Assembly (NCBI GenBank): GCA_020346245.1
Contig: CP070778.1
Coordinates: forward strand, 2,318,519-2,364,783
DNA length: 46,265 nt
Origin: Flavobacteriaceae bacterium
GTDB lineage: Bacteria; Bacteroidota; Bacteroidia; Flavobacteriales; Flavobacteriaceae
Direction of reading: 5' to 3'
Shown piece by piece: positions 1 through 8,508 of this stretch. The position numbers and the translations under genes were made by a program. Positions within the stretch are counted from its first letter, which is position 1. Each line of letters begins with the position of its first letter. A model generated the notes under the pieces. It searched no databases. It was given only the letters and a program-made list of their open reading frames with translations, and was not told where the DNA came from.

Positions 1-805
1 CATCACTCCCACTCTGCAAAGGGATGTGAAAATGCGGTACGAAAACAGTACTGCCCGCAACAAAGTCTATAGTTTCATTTTTTAGGAGATTAGGTTCAAT
101 GGAAGAAATTCGAAGTCTGTGAATACCTACAACCTTTTCCAATGCTTTTACAAGGTCAAAAAAAGTATGTTCATGTTTTTTGTTCCCGAATTCTCCTTTA
201 CCATAATCCCCAATATTTACCCCGGTAAGTACGATCTCCTTTATACCTTTTTCTGATATCTCCCTTGCATTATTCAATACATTTTCAAGCGTATCACTTC
301 TTGAAATACCCCTGGCAAGAGGAATAGTACAATACGTACATTTATAATCACAACCATCCTGGACTTTTAAAAATGCCCGGGTTCTATCGCCAACAGCATA
401 ACTTCCAACATAGAAGTCCACTTCTTCTATTTCACAGGAATGCACGACGCCAAAATCGTTCTTGGAAAGATCATTGACGTAGTCCAGTATCTTAAACTTT
501 TCTGAAGCACCTAAAACCAAATCCACCCCATGGATTTCCGCAAGGTCTTGCGGTTTTAATTGAGCATAACAACCTATAGCCGTAACAAAAGCATCCGGAT
601 TTGCTTTTTGGGCTTGCTTTACAAGTGTTTTAAACCGTTTATCTGCATTCTCTGTTACCGAACAGGTATTTATGACATACATATCTGCTCGATCTGTAAA
701 ATCTACGCGATCATATCCTTTATTCTCAAAACTCCTTGCAATTGTAGAAGTTTCAGAAAAATTCAGTTTACATCCCAATGTGTAAAATGCTACTCTCTTC
801 CTCAT
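1..805 (-). CDS. mtaB: tRNA t6A methylthiotransferase MtaB, 3' end outside window
   Basis: Radical SAM enzyme that adds a methylthio group to N6-threonylcarbamoyladenosine at position 37 of tRNAs, giving ms2t6A. The visible 268 codons start with MRKRVAFYTLGCKLNFSE, the typical N-terminus of the MtaB branch of the methylthiotransferases. The UPF0004 domain cysteines are C12, C48 and C79. The radical SAM cluster motif is C152-x3-C156-x2-C159 within DGCDYKCTYCTIP. The sequence runs off the window at residue 268, in HIPLQSGSD, so the end of the SAM domain and the TRAM domain are not visible. A match to the Bacteroidetes -7 element lies 30 bases before the start codon. TLGCKLNFSE favours MtaB over MiaB or RimO. 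The gene is transcribed away from the rest of the window. Confidence 0.93.
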   Translation of the reverse strand, partial: MRKRVAFYTLGCKLNFSETSTIARSFENKGYDRVDFTDRADMYVINTCSVTENADKRFKTLVKQAQKANPDAFVTAIGCYAQLKPQDLAEIHGVDLVLGASEKFKILDYVNDLSKNDFGVVHSCEIEEVDFYVGSYAVGDRTRAFLKVQDGCDYKCTYCTIPLARGISRSDTLENVLNNAREISEKGIKEIVLTGVNIGDYGKGEFGNKKHEHTFFDLVKALEKVVGIHRLRISSIEPNLLKNETIDFVAGSTVFVPHFHIPLQSGSD

Positions 806-834
806 TAAAACCTATGATACTAAATTAGCGATGG

Positions 835-842
835 CAAAGATA
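835..842 (-). promoter_or_regulatory. Predicted -7 promoter element for mtaB
   Basis: On the minus strand this reads TATCTTTG, an exact match to the Bacteroidetes consensus TAnnTTTG, ending 30 bases before the mtaB start codon. I see no good TTG-type -33 element at the expected spacing, so the call rests on one element and its position. Confidence 0.4.
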
Positions 843-941
843 TCAAAATTTAATGCAAACATTTAAGCTATAGCAGTTTAGAAACTAATCTCATGTTTAC
901 TCTCTTTATTGATTTCTGCGATTATCTAAGGTCGGGATTAA

Positions 942-2117
942 TCAGTAGTTCCGGTACTTCTTGGTCAACTCAAAAACCTGGTCAAGGATTTCTGCCTCCT
1001 GTTCATCAAATATCACACCTCTTCTTGCCATCATTACTTCGGCAGCTTCGTACGCTTTCTTTGGCAGATATGTAGTAAACCCGGAAGCACCACCCCAGCT
1101 AAAGCTGGGTATAAAATTTCTTGGAAAACCCGGGACATAAATATTTGCATTTACACCTATTACAGTTCCGGTATTGAACATTGTATTAATCGCTGTCTTG
1201 CTGTGATCACCCATCATAAGGCCACAAAATTGAAGTGCTGTATGCTCAAACCTCTCAGTGGCGTAATTCCACAGCCGTACTTTGGCATAATTATTTTTCA
1301 AATTTGAATTGTTGGAATCTGCCCCAATATTACACCATTCACCTAATACAGAATTACCTAAATAACCATCATGCCCTTTGCTGGAATATCCAAAAATTAC
1401 AGAGTTATTTATTTCCCCACATACTTTGCCATAAGGTCCAACGGTGGTAGGTCCATATATTTTTGCCCCCATCTTTACCACGGCCTTTTCACATAATGCA
1501 AATCCTCCTCTTATCAAATTTCCTTCCATTATTTCGGAATTTTTTCCAAGGTATATAGGCCCTTCAGTGGCATTTAGTATGCTGTATTCTACACGGGCTC
1601 CTTCTTCGAGAAAAATATTTTCCGCGTTAATCAAATGGTTGGTAGAAGAAATGGGGGCACTTTGCCTTCCCTTTGTGATCATTTCAAAATCTTCCTGTAG
1701 CGCAATATCATTTTTGGAAAATATATCCCAGGTATTTTTAACTCTCAATAAATCTCCTTCAAAATTTATTTTTTTGTAGGCCGAAAAATCAACTTCTTGT
1801 TCGGTATCCTCTGTGAAGTAAGCAATTAGATGATCATCTTTATAAACTGCTTCGTTCTTTTTTAAATTAAGAATAAGCGAAACAAGTTCTTTCGTAGGGC
1901 AAAAAGATGCATTAAGCAGAACATTCGCCCTCTCATTAATCATCGGATATTTTTTGGAGAGATATTTTTCCGTCTTTGTGCTGATAGAGGTATTCAGGTA
2001 TTTCTCCCATTTTTCTCTGATCGTAAGAATGCCTATTCTAATATCCGCAACAGGTCTGGTAAATGTAAAAGGCAGCAACGAATTTCTGACCTCACCGTCA
2101 AAAAGAATATAATTCAT
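942..2117 (-). CDS. GlmU-like sugar nucleotidyltransferase with left-handed beta-helix
   Basis: A 391-residue protein of the Bacteroidetes 'GlmU family' (NTP_transf_4-like N-terminus plus hexapeptide repeats). It opens with MNYILFDGEVRNSLLPFTFTR and RPVADIRIG, typical of this group; the canonical GlmU/RmlA signature GxGxRxxP is absent, so the nucleotide-binding N-terminus is divergent. From roughly residue 165 to 350 the pattern of short I/L/V-G-x4 repeats indicates a left-handed parallel beta-helix like that of acyltransferases. Databases often call such proteins glucose-1-phosphate thymidylyltransferase, but the substrate is not established. It is cytoplasmic, with no signal or membrane segment. 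It lies downstream of rpmE on the same strand with a terminator between, so it probably has its own promoter. The family is confident; the reaction is not. Confidence 0.82.
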   Translation of the reverse strand: MNYILFDGEVRNSLLPFTFTRPVADIRIGILTIREKWEKYLNTSISTKTEKYLSKKYPMINERANVLLNASFCPTKELVSLILNLKKNEAVYKDDHLIAYFTEDTEQEVDFSAYKKINFEGDLLRVKNTWDIFSKNDIALQEDFEMITKGRQSAPISSTNHLINAENIFLEEGARVEYSILNATEGPIYLGKNSEIMEGNLIRGGFALCEKAVVKMGAKIYGPTTVGPYGKVCGEINNSVIFGYSSKGHDGYLGNSVLGEWCNIGADSNNSNLKNNYAKVRLWNYATERFEHTALQFCGLMMGDHSKTAINTMFNTGTVIGVNANIYVPGFPRNFIPSFSWGGASGFTTYLPKKAYEAAEVMMARRGVIFDEQEAEILDQVFELTKKYRNY

Positions 2118-2130
2118 CTATTCAAATTTT

Positions 2131-2174
2131 AAATAAAAATAAAAAAATAACGCCCCCGATAGTAATCGGAGGCG
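2131..2174 (-). terminator. Rho-independent terminator after rpmE
   Basis: An inverted repeat at 2151-2174 (CGCC plus CCGAT pairing with ATCGG plus GGCG, one internal mismatch, AGTA loop) is followed on the minus strand by a U-rich run covering 2131-2150. It lies 26 bases past the rpmE stop codon and separates rpmE from the GlmU-like gene. Confidence 0.8.
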
Positions 2175-2200
2175 CATCTATATGTCGAATTTTAATACGT

Positions 2201-2509
2201 CTACTTTTCTTTAGTACCGGTCTTGGCATCTTTAGCCTCTGGTTCTGATGGCTTTACCTCCTTTTTGAACTTCTTATATTTGCTCTTAAATTTGTCTATT
2301 CTACCAGCTGTATCTACCAATTTGGCCTTACCCGTGTAGAATGGATGAGAGGTTCTTGAGATTTCTAATTTAACCAAGGGGTATTCCACACCCTCAACTT
2401 CTAAAGTCTCCTTCGTAGCTGCTGTAGATTTGGTAATAAATACATCGTCATTAGACATGTCTTTGAATGCCACCAATCTGTAATTATCCGGATGTATACC
2501 TTTTTTCAT
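2201..2509 (-). CDS. rpmE2: 50S ribosomal protein L31 type B
   Basis: Large-subunit ribosomal protein L31. The protein begins [19 protein letters not shown] and contains [11 protein letters not shown], both diagnostic of the type B form. It has no cysteine, so it is the zinc-independent (C-minus) form. At 102 residues it exceeds the usual 80-90 because of a charged Lys/Glu-rich tail after about residue 80, which is common in Bacteroidetes. An upstream in-frame ATG at 2575 would add 22 residues ([10 protein letters not shown]...). I reject it because those residues do not belong to L31 and because a promoter match lies inside that extension. Transcription ends at the hairpin just downstream. 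Confidence 0.95.
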   Translation of the reverse strand: MKKGIHPDNYRLVAFKDMSNDDVFITKSTAATKETLEVEGVEYPLVKLEISRTSHPFYTGKAKLVDTAGRIDKFKSKYKKFKKEVKPSEPEAKDAKTGTKEK

Positions 2510-2544
2510 TTTATATTCTTTTAAACTTCTGAATTTTAAGCCTG

Positions 2545-2575
2545 CAAATTTAACTAATTTTCTCAGAAACAACAA
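2545..2575 (-). promoter_or_regulatory. Predicted rpmE promoter (-33 and -7 elements)
   Basis: On the minus strand, TTG at 2575-2573 is followed after 20 bases by TAAATTTG at 2552-2545. This is an exact Bacteroidetes -7 element with normal spacing to a TTG -33 element. The -7 element ends 35 bases before the ATG at 2509. Its position inside the longer possible reading frame decides the start choice for L31. Confidence 0.6.
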
Positions 2576-2677
2576 TTTTAATTACCCAAAAAAAGAACTC
2601 TTAAAAATTGTATCTTTAAATGTAACAAAATCCGAACTGAAACAACTAACTATTTAAAACCACAAAATCATATAAAA

Positions 2678-3196
2678 ATGGAAGAAAATCAACCGAAAAC
2701 CGGAAAGTATTCATTGAACTTTGGCCTAATCCTCGGGGCAATAAGTGTAATTTTTGCCGTTATGCTTTACTCCATGGATGCCCATGCTACTCAGGATCCA
2801 AGTAATACTGTAATTAGTATAGTTATTATGGTAGGTGTAATATTCTGGGGTATTATAAGTTTCCGAAAAGCCAATGAAGGGTTTCTAACATTGGGAGAGG
2901 CATTAAAACTGGGGGCAGGAATTGCAGTGGTTTCGGGTATTATTGCGGTACTATATACCATGCTCCTGGTAAATGTATTGGATCCGGAATTTGCTGTTAA
3001 AATAGCAGAAAATCAAAAAGCCGCAGGCGAAGCCGCAGGAGTTATGACGGATGCACAAATACAGCAGCAATATGACGGTACAATAAATTATTTCTGGATT
3101 ACTTATCCTTTTATATTAATATTTAACATCATCGCTGGTTTAATTATAGGATTAATAGGTGGTTTAATATTGAAAAAAGCAAAACCCGATTATTAA
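2678..3196 (+). CDS. DUF4199 domain membrane protein
   Basis: A 172-residue integral membrane protein of the DUF4199 family, common in Bacteroidetes and of unknown function. Four hydrophobic segments are visible, at about residues 13-30, 44-60, 74-98 and 138-165. A soluble loop containing NQKAAGEAAGVMTDAQIQQQ lies between the third and fourth. The glycine-rich last helix (IIAGLIIGLIGGLIL) ends in a lysine cluster. In many Bacteroidetes genomes a DUF4199 gene lies directly before a family 2 glycosyltransferase, as here (44-base gap), so the two may work together in envelope glycan handling; that is inference. It is divergent from rpmE across a 168-base gap. Confidence 0.85.
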   Translation: MEENQPKTGKYSLNFGLILGAISVIFAVMLYSMDAHATQDPSNTVISIVIMVGVIFWGIISFRKANEGFLTLGEALKLGAGIAVVSGIIAVLYTMLLVNVLDPEFAVKIAENQKAAGEAAGVMTDAQIQQQYDGTINYFWITYPFILIFNIIAGLIIGLIGGLILKKAKPDY

Positions 3197-3209
3197 TTAT
3201 TAAAAATTG

Positions 3210-3217
3210 TACTTTTG
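3210..3217 (+). promoter_or_regulatory. Possible -7 promoter element before the glycosyltransferase
   Basis: TACTTTTG matches TAnnTTTG exactly and ends 23 bases before the ATG at 3241, in the short gap after the DUF4199 gene. No clear -33 element is seen. It may give the glycosyltransferase, mutase and exporter genes their own promoter. Confidence 0.35.
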
Positions 3218-3240
3218 AAAGGAATTTCCCTTAGAAGTCA

Positions 3241-4197
3241 ATGAACCTATCTATAGTAATTCCTTTACTTAATGAAGAAGAGTCTTTAGAAGAGCTCCAT
3301 GATTGGATTGCCGGTGTTATGCAATCCAATCAGCTTTTATATGAGATCTTTTTTATAGACGACGGTAGTACAGACCAATCCTGGAATGTAATTGAAAAGT
3401 TAGCCCAAAAAAATCCAAACGTAAAAGGTATACGCTTTCATAAAAATTTCGGAAAGTCTCAGGCACTTCATGCTGGGTTTAAAGTGGCGCAGGGTGACGT
3501 TATAATCACAATGGATGCTGATCTGCAGGACAATCCTGAGGAAATACCAGAACTGTATAATCTCATATTAAGTGAAGGTTTCGATCTGGTTTCAGGCTGG
3601 AAAAAAATAAGATATGACTCCCTGATCTTCAAAAACATGCCATCCAAACTATTCAATTGGGCGGCAAGAATTACATCAAATGTTAAATTACATGATTTCA
3701 ACTGCGGTCTAAAGGCCTTTAGAAACGATGTCGTTAAAAATATTGAGGTCTCCGGAGAAATGCATCGGTATATACCGGTCCTGGCAAAAAATGCCGGATA
3801 TTCCAATATAGGTGAGAAAGTGGTAAAACATCAGGCTCGTAAATACGGGAAGACCAAATTTGGAGCAGAACGTTTTATTCATGGGTTATTGGACTTAATT
3901 ACTATCTGGTTTGTTTCAAAATTTGGGAAACGTCCAATGCATCTGTTCGGGGCTTTAGGTGTACTGATGTTTATAATTGGTTTTGGATTTGCACTTTATC
4001 TGGGGATCGATAAACTTTTTATTAACCCTTTTGGACGTTTGCTGTCTGAAAGACCACAATTTTATGTTTCCCTTACTGCAATGATCATTGGAACCCAATT
4101 TTTTCTTGCCGGTTTTCTCGGAGAAATAATGGTTAGATCAAGAGTAAACGTACAGCGCTATACCATTTCTGAAGAATTGAATCTTTCAAGTCCTTAA
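3241..4197 (+). CDS. Family 2 glycosyltransferase, polyprenyl-phosphate type, membrane anchored
   Basis: A 318-residue GT2 enzyme of the DPMS/GtrB/ArnC type, which usually moves a sugar from a nucleotide donor onto a polyprenyl phosphate at the inner membrane face. The GT-A domain starts at SIVIPLLNEEESL. It has the DDG motif at residues 40-42 (FIDDGSTD) and the metal-binding DAD at 92-94, followed by LQDNPEEIP as in dolichol-phosphate mannose synthases. HRYIPVLAKNAGY and KYGKTKFG are further family blocks. Two transmembrane helices at about 234-255 and 274-296 anchor the C-terminus. It lies 49 bases before the phosphosugar mutase on the same strand. The sugar and acceptor cannot be read from the sequence. 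Confidence 0.9.
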   Translation: MNLSIVIPLLNEEESLEELHDWIAGVMQSNQLLYEIFFIDDGSTDQSWNVIEKLAQKNPNVKGIRFHKNFGKSQALHAGFKVAQGDVIITMDADLQDNPEEIPELYNLILSEGFDLVSGWKKIRYDSLIFKNMPSKLFNWAARITSNVKLHDFNCGLKAFRNDVVKNIEVSGEMHRYIPVLAKNAGYSNIGEKVVKHQARKYGKTKFGAERFIHGLLDLITIWFVSKFGKRPMHLFGALGVLMFIIGFGFALYLGIDKLFINPFGRLLSERPQFYVSLTAMIIGTQFFLAGFLGEIMVRSRVNVQRYTISEELNLSSP

Positions 4198-4246
4198 AAC
4201 AGATATTCTTCGTAATTTTAAATTTTCAACCGAAAAATCCATTCAA

Positions 4247-5956
4247 ATGGACGACATTCTTTCTAATGCCAAAGCATGGCAAAGCGACTTTTTTGACTCG
4301 GCGGTCAGAAAAGAAATACAACATCTTATAGCTAATGATCCGGAAGAACTCAAGGACAGATTTTATAAAAATATGGAATTTGGTACGGGAGGCATGAGAG
4401 GCATCATGGGAGTTGGCACAAATAGAATAAACAAATATACTTTAGGCAAAAGCACTCAGGGACTCAGCAACTACCTTGAAAGGGTTTATCCGGGTGAAGA
4501 ATTAAAAGTAGTAATTGCATATGACTGCAGACATAACAGCGATACCCTTGCCAGGACTGTAGCTGATGTTTTGTCGGCAAACGGAATAAAAGTATTTCTT
4601 TTCTCCCAATTGCGTACAACACCTGAACTTTCCTTTGCGGTAAGATACTTAAACTGCAAAGCCGGAATAGTTTTAACCGCATCACATAATCCACCTGAAT
4701 ACAATGGATATAAGGTTTATTGGACAGACGGCGGGCAAATTGTGCCTCCTCAGGACAATGAGATCATAGAAGAAATTAACCGGTTGAATTACGAAGAAAT
4801 TAATTTTAATGCCAACTCCAACCTGATTGAATTAATTGATAAGGAAGTTGATGAAGCTTTTATACAAGCTTCTGTGAAAAATGGAAGCTTTGGCGCAAAG
4901 GAGAAAGATAATTTTAAAATTGTTTTTACGTCGTTACATGGAACTTCAATTACCGTTATTCCTGAAGTACTCAAACGAGCCGGCTACAATAATGTTACCA
5001 TTATTGAAGAACAAGCCACACCAGATGGCGATTTTCCCACTGTAAAATCCCCTAATCCGGAAGAGCCTGAAGCGCTAACCCTTGCAATGAAAAAGGCCGA
5101 AGAAATAGGAGCTGACATGGTGGTAGGAACAGATCCGGACAGCGACAGATTAGGTATTGCCGTAAGAAACCTTGACGGTAAAATGGAGTTGTTAAATGGT
5201 AATCAAACCATGTTTCTGATGACTAAGTTTTTGTTGGATCAGAGAGAAAAACAAGGATTTACAGGCAACGAATTTATTGCCACCACCATAGTTTCTACTC
5301 CTATGATGAATGAATTAGCCAAAAGCTATGGCGTGGAATGCAAAACATCATTAACCGGCTTTAAATGGATTGCCAAGATGATAAAAGATTTTCCGGAACA
5401 ACACTTTGTTGGCGGAGGCGAAGAGAGCTTTGGTTATATGGTTGGTGATTTTGTAAGAGATAAAGATGCCGTCACTGCCACATTGCTGGCCTGCGAAATA
5501 GCGGCGGAGGCTAAGGCCAATGGCAGCTCTTTTTATAAAGAGCTCATTGATTGTTACGTTACCTATGGTTTCTACAAAGAAAGGTTGATTTCTATTACTA
5601 AAAAAGGAATGAGTGGAGCAGAAGAGATAAAGAAAATGATGATTGACTTTAAAGAGAATCCGGTAAAATCCATAGGAGGGGCTAAAGTAGTTAAAGTGGA
5701 TGACTATAATTCGTCTACTTCTAAGAACCTGGTCACCGGGGATATAACCGAAATTGAAATCCCAAAATCCAATGTTTTAATATATACTACTGAAGATGGA
5801 ACCAGAATGGCTGCCAGACCCAGCGGTACGGAACCAAAAATTAAATTTTACTTTAGTATAAATACAAAGCTTGATGCTGCCGAAAACTTTAAAAAAGTGG
5901 ACATAGAAATGGAAGCACGAATAGAAAGGATTCTTAAAGAACTGAAGCTTCATTAA
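4247..5956 (+). CDS. Phosphoglucomutase/phosphomannomutase family protein
   Basis: A 569-residue alpha-D-phosphohexomutase that interconverts sugar 1- and 6-phosphates in the cytoplasm. All four family signatures are present: the phosphoserine loop TASHNPPEYNG with Ser146, the metal loop D296-P-D298-S-D300-R, the sugar-binding GGEESFGY near residue 390, and the phosphate-binding RPSGTEPKIKFY near 525. The length and the N-terminal GTGGMRG block fit the long PgcA/PGM2-like subfamily, typically phosphoglucomutase or a mixed-specificity enzyme. Its stop codon overlaps the start of the next gene in TAATG, so it is probably translationally coupled to the ABC exporter. It could supply sugar 1-phosphate for the glycosyltransferase upstream. 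Confidence 0.93.
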   Translation: MDDILSNAKAWQSDFFDSAVRKEIQHLIANDPEELKDRFYKNMEFGTGGMRGIMGVGTNRINKYTLGKSTQGLSNYLERVYPGEELKVVIAYDCRHNSDTLARTVADVLSANGIKVFLFSQLRTTPELSFAVRYLNCKAGIVLTASHNPPEYNGYKVYWTDGGQIVPPQDNEIIEEINRLNYEEINFNANSNLIELIDKEVDEAFIQASVKNGSFGAKEKDNFKIVFTSLHGTSITVIPEVLKRAGYNNVTIIEEQATPDGDFPTVKSPNPEEPEALTLAMKKAEEIGADMVVGTDPDSDRLGIAVRNLDGKMELLNGNQTMFLMTKFLLDQREKQGFTGNEFIATTIVSTPMMNELAKSYGVECKTSLTGFKWIAKMIKDFPEQHFVGGGEESFGYMVGDFVRDKDAVTATLLACEIAAEAKANGSSFYKELIDCYVTYGFYKERLISITKKGMSGAEEIKKMMIDFKENPVKSIGGAKVVKVDDYNSSTSKNLVTGDITEIEIPKSNVLIYTTEDGTRMAARPSGTEPKIKFYFSINTKLDAAENFKKVDIEMEARIERILKELKLH

Positions 5957-7785
5957 TGGAATATTTTAAAAAGATCCTGCGTTTTGCCATACCGTATCGC
6001 AGGTACGGACTTTTAAATATTTTTTTTAATATTCTATATGCGCTGTTTAGCGCCCTCTCTTTCGCAGCACTTATTCCTATGCTGGACGTACTTTTCGACA
6101 AGACAAGAAAAGTATATCAGGCTCCTTTATATAATGGGTTTGGGGACCTAAAAAACTATCTGCAGGAGTATTTGAATTATAGGGTAACTCAGTATTCCGG
6201 GGATGATGAAATGAGTGGCCTTGTTTTGGTAATTGGATTAGTGCTGATACTTTTTCTCCTGAAGAATCTGTTTAATTATCTGGCCATGTATTTTATTACA
6301 TTTTTAAGGAATGGAGTTCTGAAAGATGTAAGAAACATGATGTATAAAAAAATTGTGGACCTCCCTCTCTCCTATTATTCAGAGAAAAGAAAGGGCGATG
6401 TCATAGCGCGTATTTCTTCTGATGTTCTTGAAATTCAATATTCATTTCTTTCTATCCTGGAATTGATCGTTAGAGAACCGCTGACAATACTATTCACTAT
6501 TAGCGTCATGTTTATAATTAGTGTTAAGCTTACGCTCTTTGTTTTTATTTTTATTCCAATTGCTGGCATGATAATTTCACGGATAGGAAAGTCTCTTAAA
6601 AAGAGTTCAGATAAGGTGCAAAAAGAACAAGGTGAATTCCTCTCCATAATTGAAGAAACTTTAGGTGGACTAAGGATTATTAAAGCATTTAATGCAGAAT
6701 CCAAATTTTACGGAACATTTAAAAATTCTACGGAACGCTTTTTCAAATTTTCCAATAAATTACTCAACAGACAAAATCTGGCATCTCCCACAGGGGAGTT
6801 TTTGGGTATTCTTGTAATTGGCGTCCTGTTGTGGTTTGGCGGTAAAATGGTGCTTATTGATAAAACTTTAGGGGCATCAGAATTTATTGCATACATGGGA
6901 TTAGCATATAACATACTTACTCCGGCCAAGCAAATTAGTAAAGCATTGTATGGGGTTAAAAAAGGGAATGCCGCAGCAGAAAGAGTTTTAGAAATTCTGG
7001 AAACAGAGAATCCAATAGCTGAGAAAGAAGATGCTATAGTTAAAACTGATTTTAACAAGGGAATAGCCATAGAAAACATTGCATTTAAATATGAAGATGA
7101 AAATGTGTTGGATAAATTCAGTCTTTATGTTCCAAAAGGAAGTACAGTTGCGCTGGTAGGCCAGTCCGGGAGTGGAAAGAGTACTATTGCAAACCTGGTA
7201 ACAAGGTTTTATGATATCAATGAAGGTGAAATAAAAATAGACAATACAAATATTAAGGACCTTACTAAAAAATCACTTAGAAACCTTATTGGCCTGGTTA
7301 CACAAGATTCTATCCTATTTAATGATTCTGTAAAAAACAATATTAGCCTTGGTAAGGAAAATGCCAGTGATGAAGAAATAAAAGCTGCCGCCAAAATTGC
7401 CAATGCACATGACTTTATAATGGAATTGCCCCGGGGTTATGACACTAATATTGGGGATAGCGGCAATAAATTAAGCGGCGGTCAGAAACAACGACTCTCC
7501 ATTGCAAGAGCCGTTTTAAAGAATCCTCCCGTTATGATTATGGATGAGGCCACTTCTGCACTGGACACGGAAAGCGAACGGTTAGTACAAGATGCACTTG
7601 AAAAAATGATGCGAAACCGTACGTCAATTGTTATCGCTCACAGATTATCCACAATACAAAATGCAGATACTATTGTAGTATTACAGAAAGGAAAGATTGT
7701 AGAACTAGGGTCGCATAAAGAACTGCTTAAATCAAGTGGTGTTTATAAAAACCTGGTAGATATGCAAACGTTGGGTGCAATATAA
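5956..7785 (+). CDS. MsbA-like ABC exporter half-transporter
   Basis: A 609-residue fusion of a six-helix membrane domain (about residues 15-335) and an ATPase domain (about 360-600), acting as a homodimer in the inner membrane. It has Walker A GQSGSGKST at 402-410, a Q-loop (VTQDSILF), signature LSGGQKQRLSIARA from 506, Walker B VMIMDEATSALD near 527 and H-loop IVIAHRLST. This layout matches lipid A flippase MsbA and related lipid or glycolipid exporters; substrate specificity cannot be told from sequence. The ATG shares one base with the stop of the mutase gene. With the glycosyltransferase before it, export of a lipid-linked glycan is a reasonable but unproven idea. Confidence 0.92.
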   Translation: MEYFKKILRFAIPYRRYGLLNIFFNILYALFSALSFAALIPMLDVLFDKTRKVYQAPLYNGFGDLKNYLQEYLNYRVTQYSGDDEMSGLVLVIGLVLILFLLKNLFNYLAMYFITFLRNGVLKDVRNMMYKKIVDLPLSYYSEKRKGDVIARISSDVLEIQYSFLSILELIVREPLTILFTISVMFIISVKLTLFVFIFIPIAGMIISRIGKSLKKSSDKVQKEQGEFLSIIEETLGGLRIIKAFNAESKFYGTFKNSTERFFKFSNKLLNRQNLASPTGEFLGILVIGVLLWFGGKMVLIDKTLGASEFIAYMGLAYNILTPAKQISKALYGVKKGNAAAERVLEILETENPIAEKEDAIVKTDFNKGIAIENIAFKYEDENVLDKFSLYVPKGSTVALVGQSGSGKSTIANLVTRFYDINEGEIKIDNTNIKDLTKKSLRNLIGLVTQDSILFNDSVKNNISLGKENASDEEIKAAAKIANAHDFIMELPRGYDTNIGDSGNKLSGGQKQRLSIARAVLKNPPVMIMDEATSALDTESERLVQDALEKMMRNRTSIVIAHRLSTIQNADTIVVLQKGKIVELGSHKELLKSSGVYKNLVDMQTLGAI

Positions 7786-7845
7786 ATTTAAAATAAAATT
7801 AAACCTTTTAGTTTCATCGCAGTCTTAAATAAATAAGTATTTGCT

Positions 7846-8391
7846 TTGATCGCCGAAGAAACCTTAATAGAAAATTTAAAGCAGAAAGACACCCAGGCTA
7901 AGGCCTTTGATGTGCTGATTAATACGTACAAGGAACGTCTTTACTGGCATATAAGGCGAATTGTCCTCAATCATGACGACACGGATGATGTGTTGCAAAA
8001 TACATTTATTAAGATCTTTAGAAATATTGATAAATTTAAAGGAGATAGTAAGTTATATTCCTGGATGTACAGGATTGCAACAAATGAAGCGCTAACATTT
8101 CTTAAAGTTAAGTCTAAGAAATTAGGTGTTAGTAATAACGAATTGCAGGAAAGGATGGCAGATAATTTACAAGCAGATGTGTACTTTGAAGGTGATGAAA
8201 TACAATTGAAGCTGCAAAAGGCAATTGCACAATTACCGGAAAAACAAAAATTAGTTTTTAATATGAAATATTTTGAAGAACTAAAGTACTACGAAATATC
8301 AGAGATATTAGAAACCTCCGTAGGTGGATTAAAAGCTTCCTATCACCTGGCGGTCAAAAAAATTGAAGCCAGTTTAAAAGGGGAAGAATAA
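7846..8391 (+). CDS. ECF-type RNA polymerase sigma factor
   Basis: A 181-residue sigma-70 family protein with only regions 2 and 4, so an ECF sigma factor. Region 2 spans about residues 21-88, with the core-binding DDVLQNTFIKIFRNIDKFKG and YSWMYRIATNEALTFLK. Region 4 spans about 125-175, with the helix-turn-helix LPEKQKLVFNMKYFEELKYYEISEI. The start is TTG at 7846; no in-frame ATG lies before region 2, so a shorter start would remove conserved sequence. The two genes after it encode a one-pass membrane protein and a secreted helical protein, a trio seen repeatedly in Flavobacteriia. The membrane protein probably holds the sigma factor inactive. No Bacteroidetes promoter match is seen upstream, which would fit autoregulation through its own promoter type. 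Confidence 0.92.
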   Translation: MIAEETLIENLKQKDTQAKAFDVLINTYKERLYWHIRRIVLNHDDTDDVLQNTFIKIFRNIDKFKGDSKLYSWMYRIATNEALTFLKVKSKKLGVSNNELQERMADNLQADVYFEGDEIQLKLQKAIAQLPEKQKLVFNMKYFEELKYYEISEILETSVGGLKASYHLAVKKIEASLKGEE

Positions 8392-8508
8392 AAGAAATAA
8401 TGCTTATTTAATATATTTAGGTTTAGAGTAAGTGAAAAATAGCAAAGGAAAATGATTACAAGCATGGAGTATTAAACCTTTTATGATATTTAAAGTCAAA
8501 CTATAAGG

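Noticed and set aside
560..808. Small plus-strand open frame of 82 codons
   Set aside because: It lies antisense within mtaB, whose minus-strand frame has clear family motifs.
2510..2575. N-terminal extension of L31 from an upstream ATG
   Set aside because: The added residues are not part of L31, and an exact promoter element with a spaced TTG lies inside the extension.
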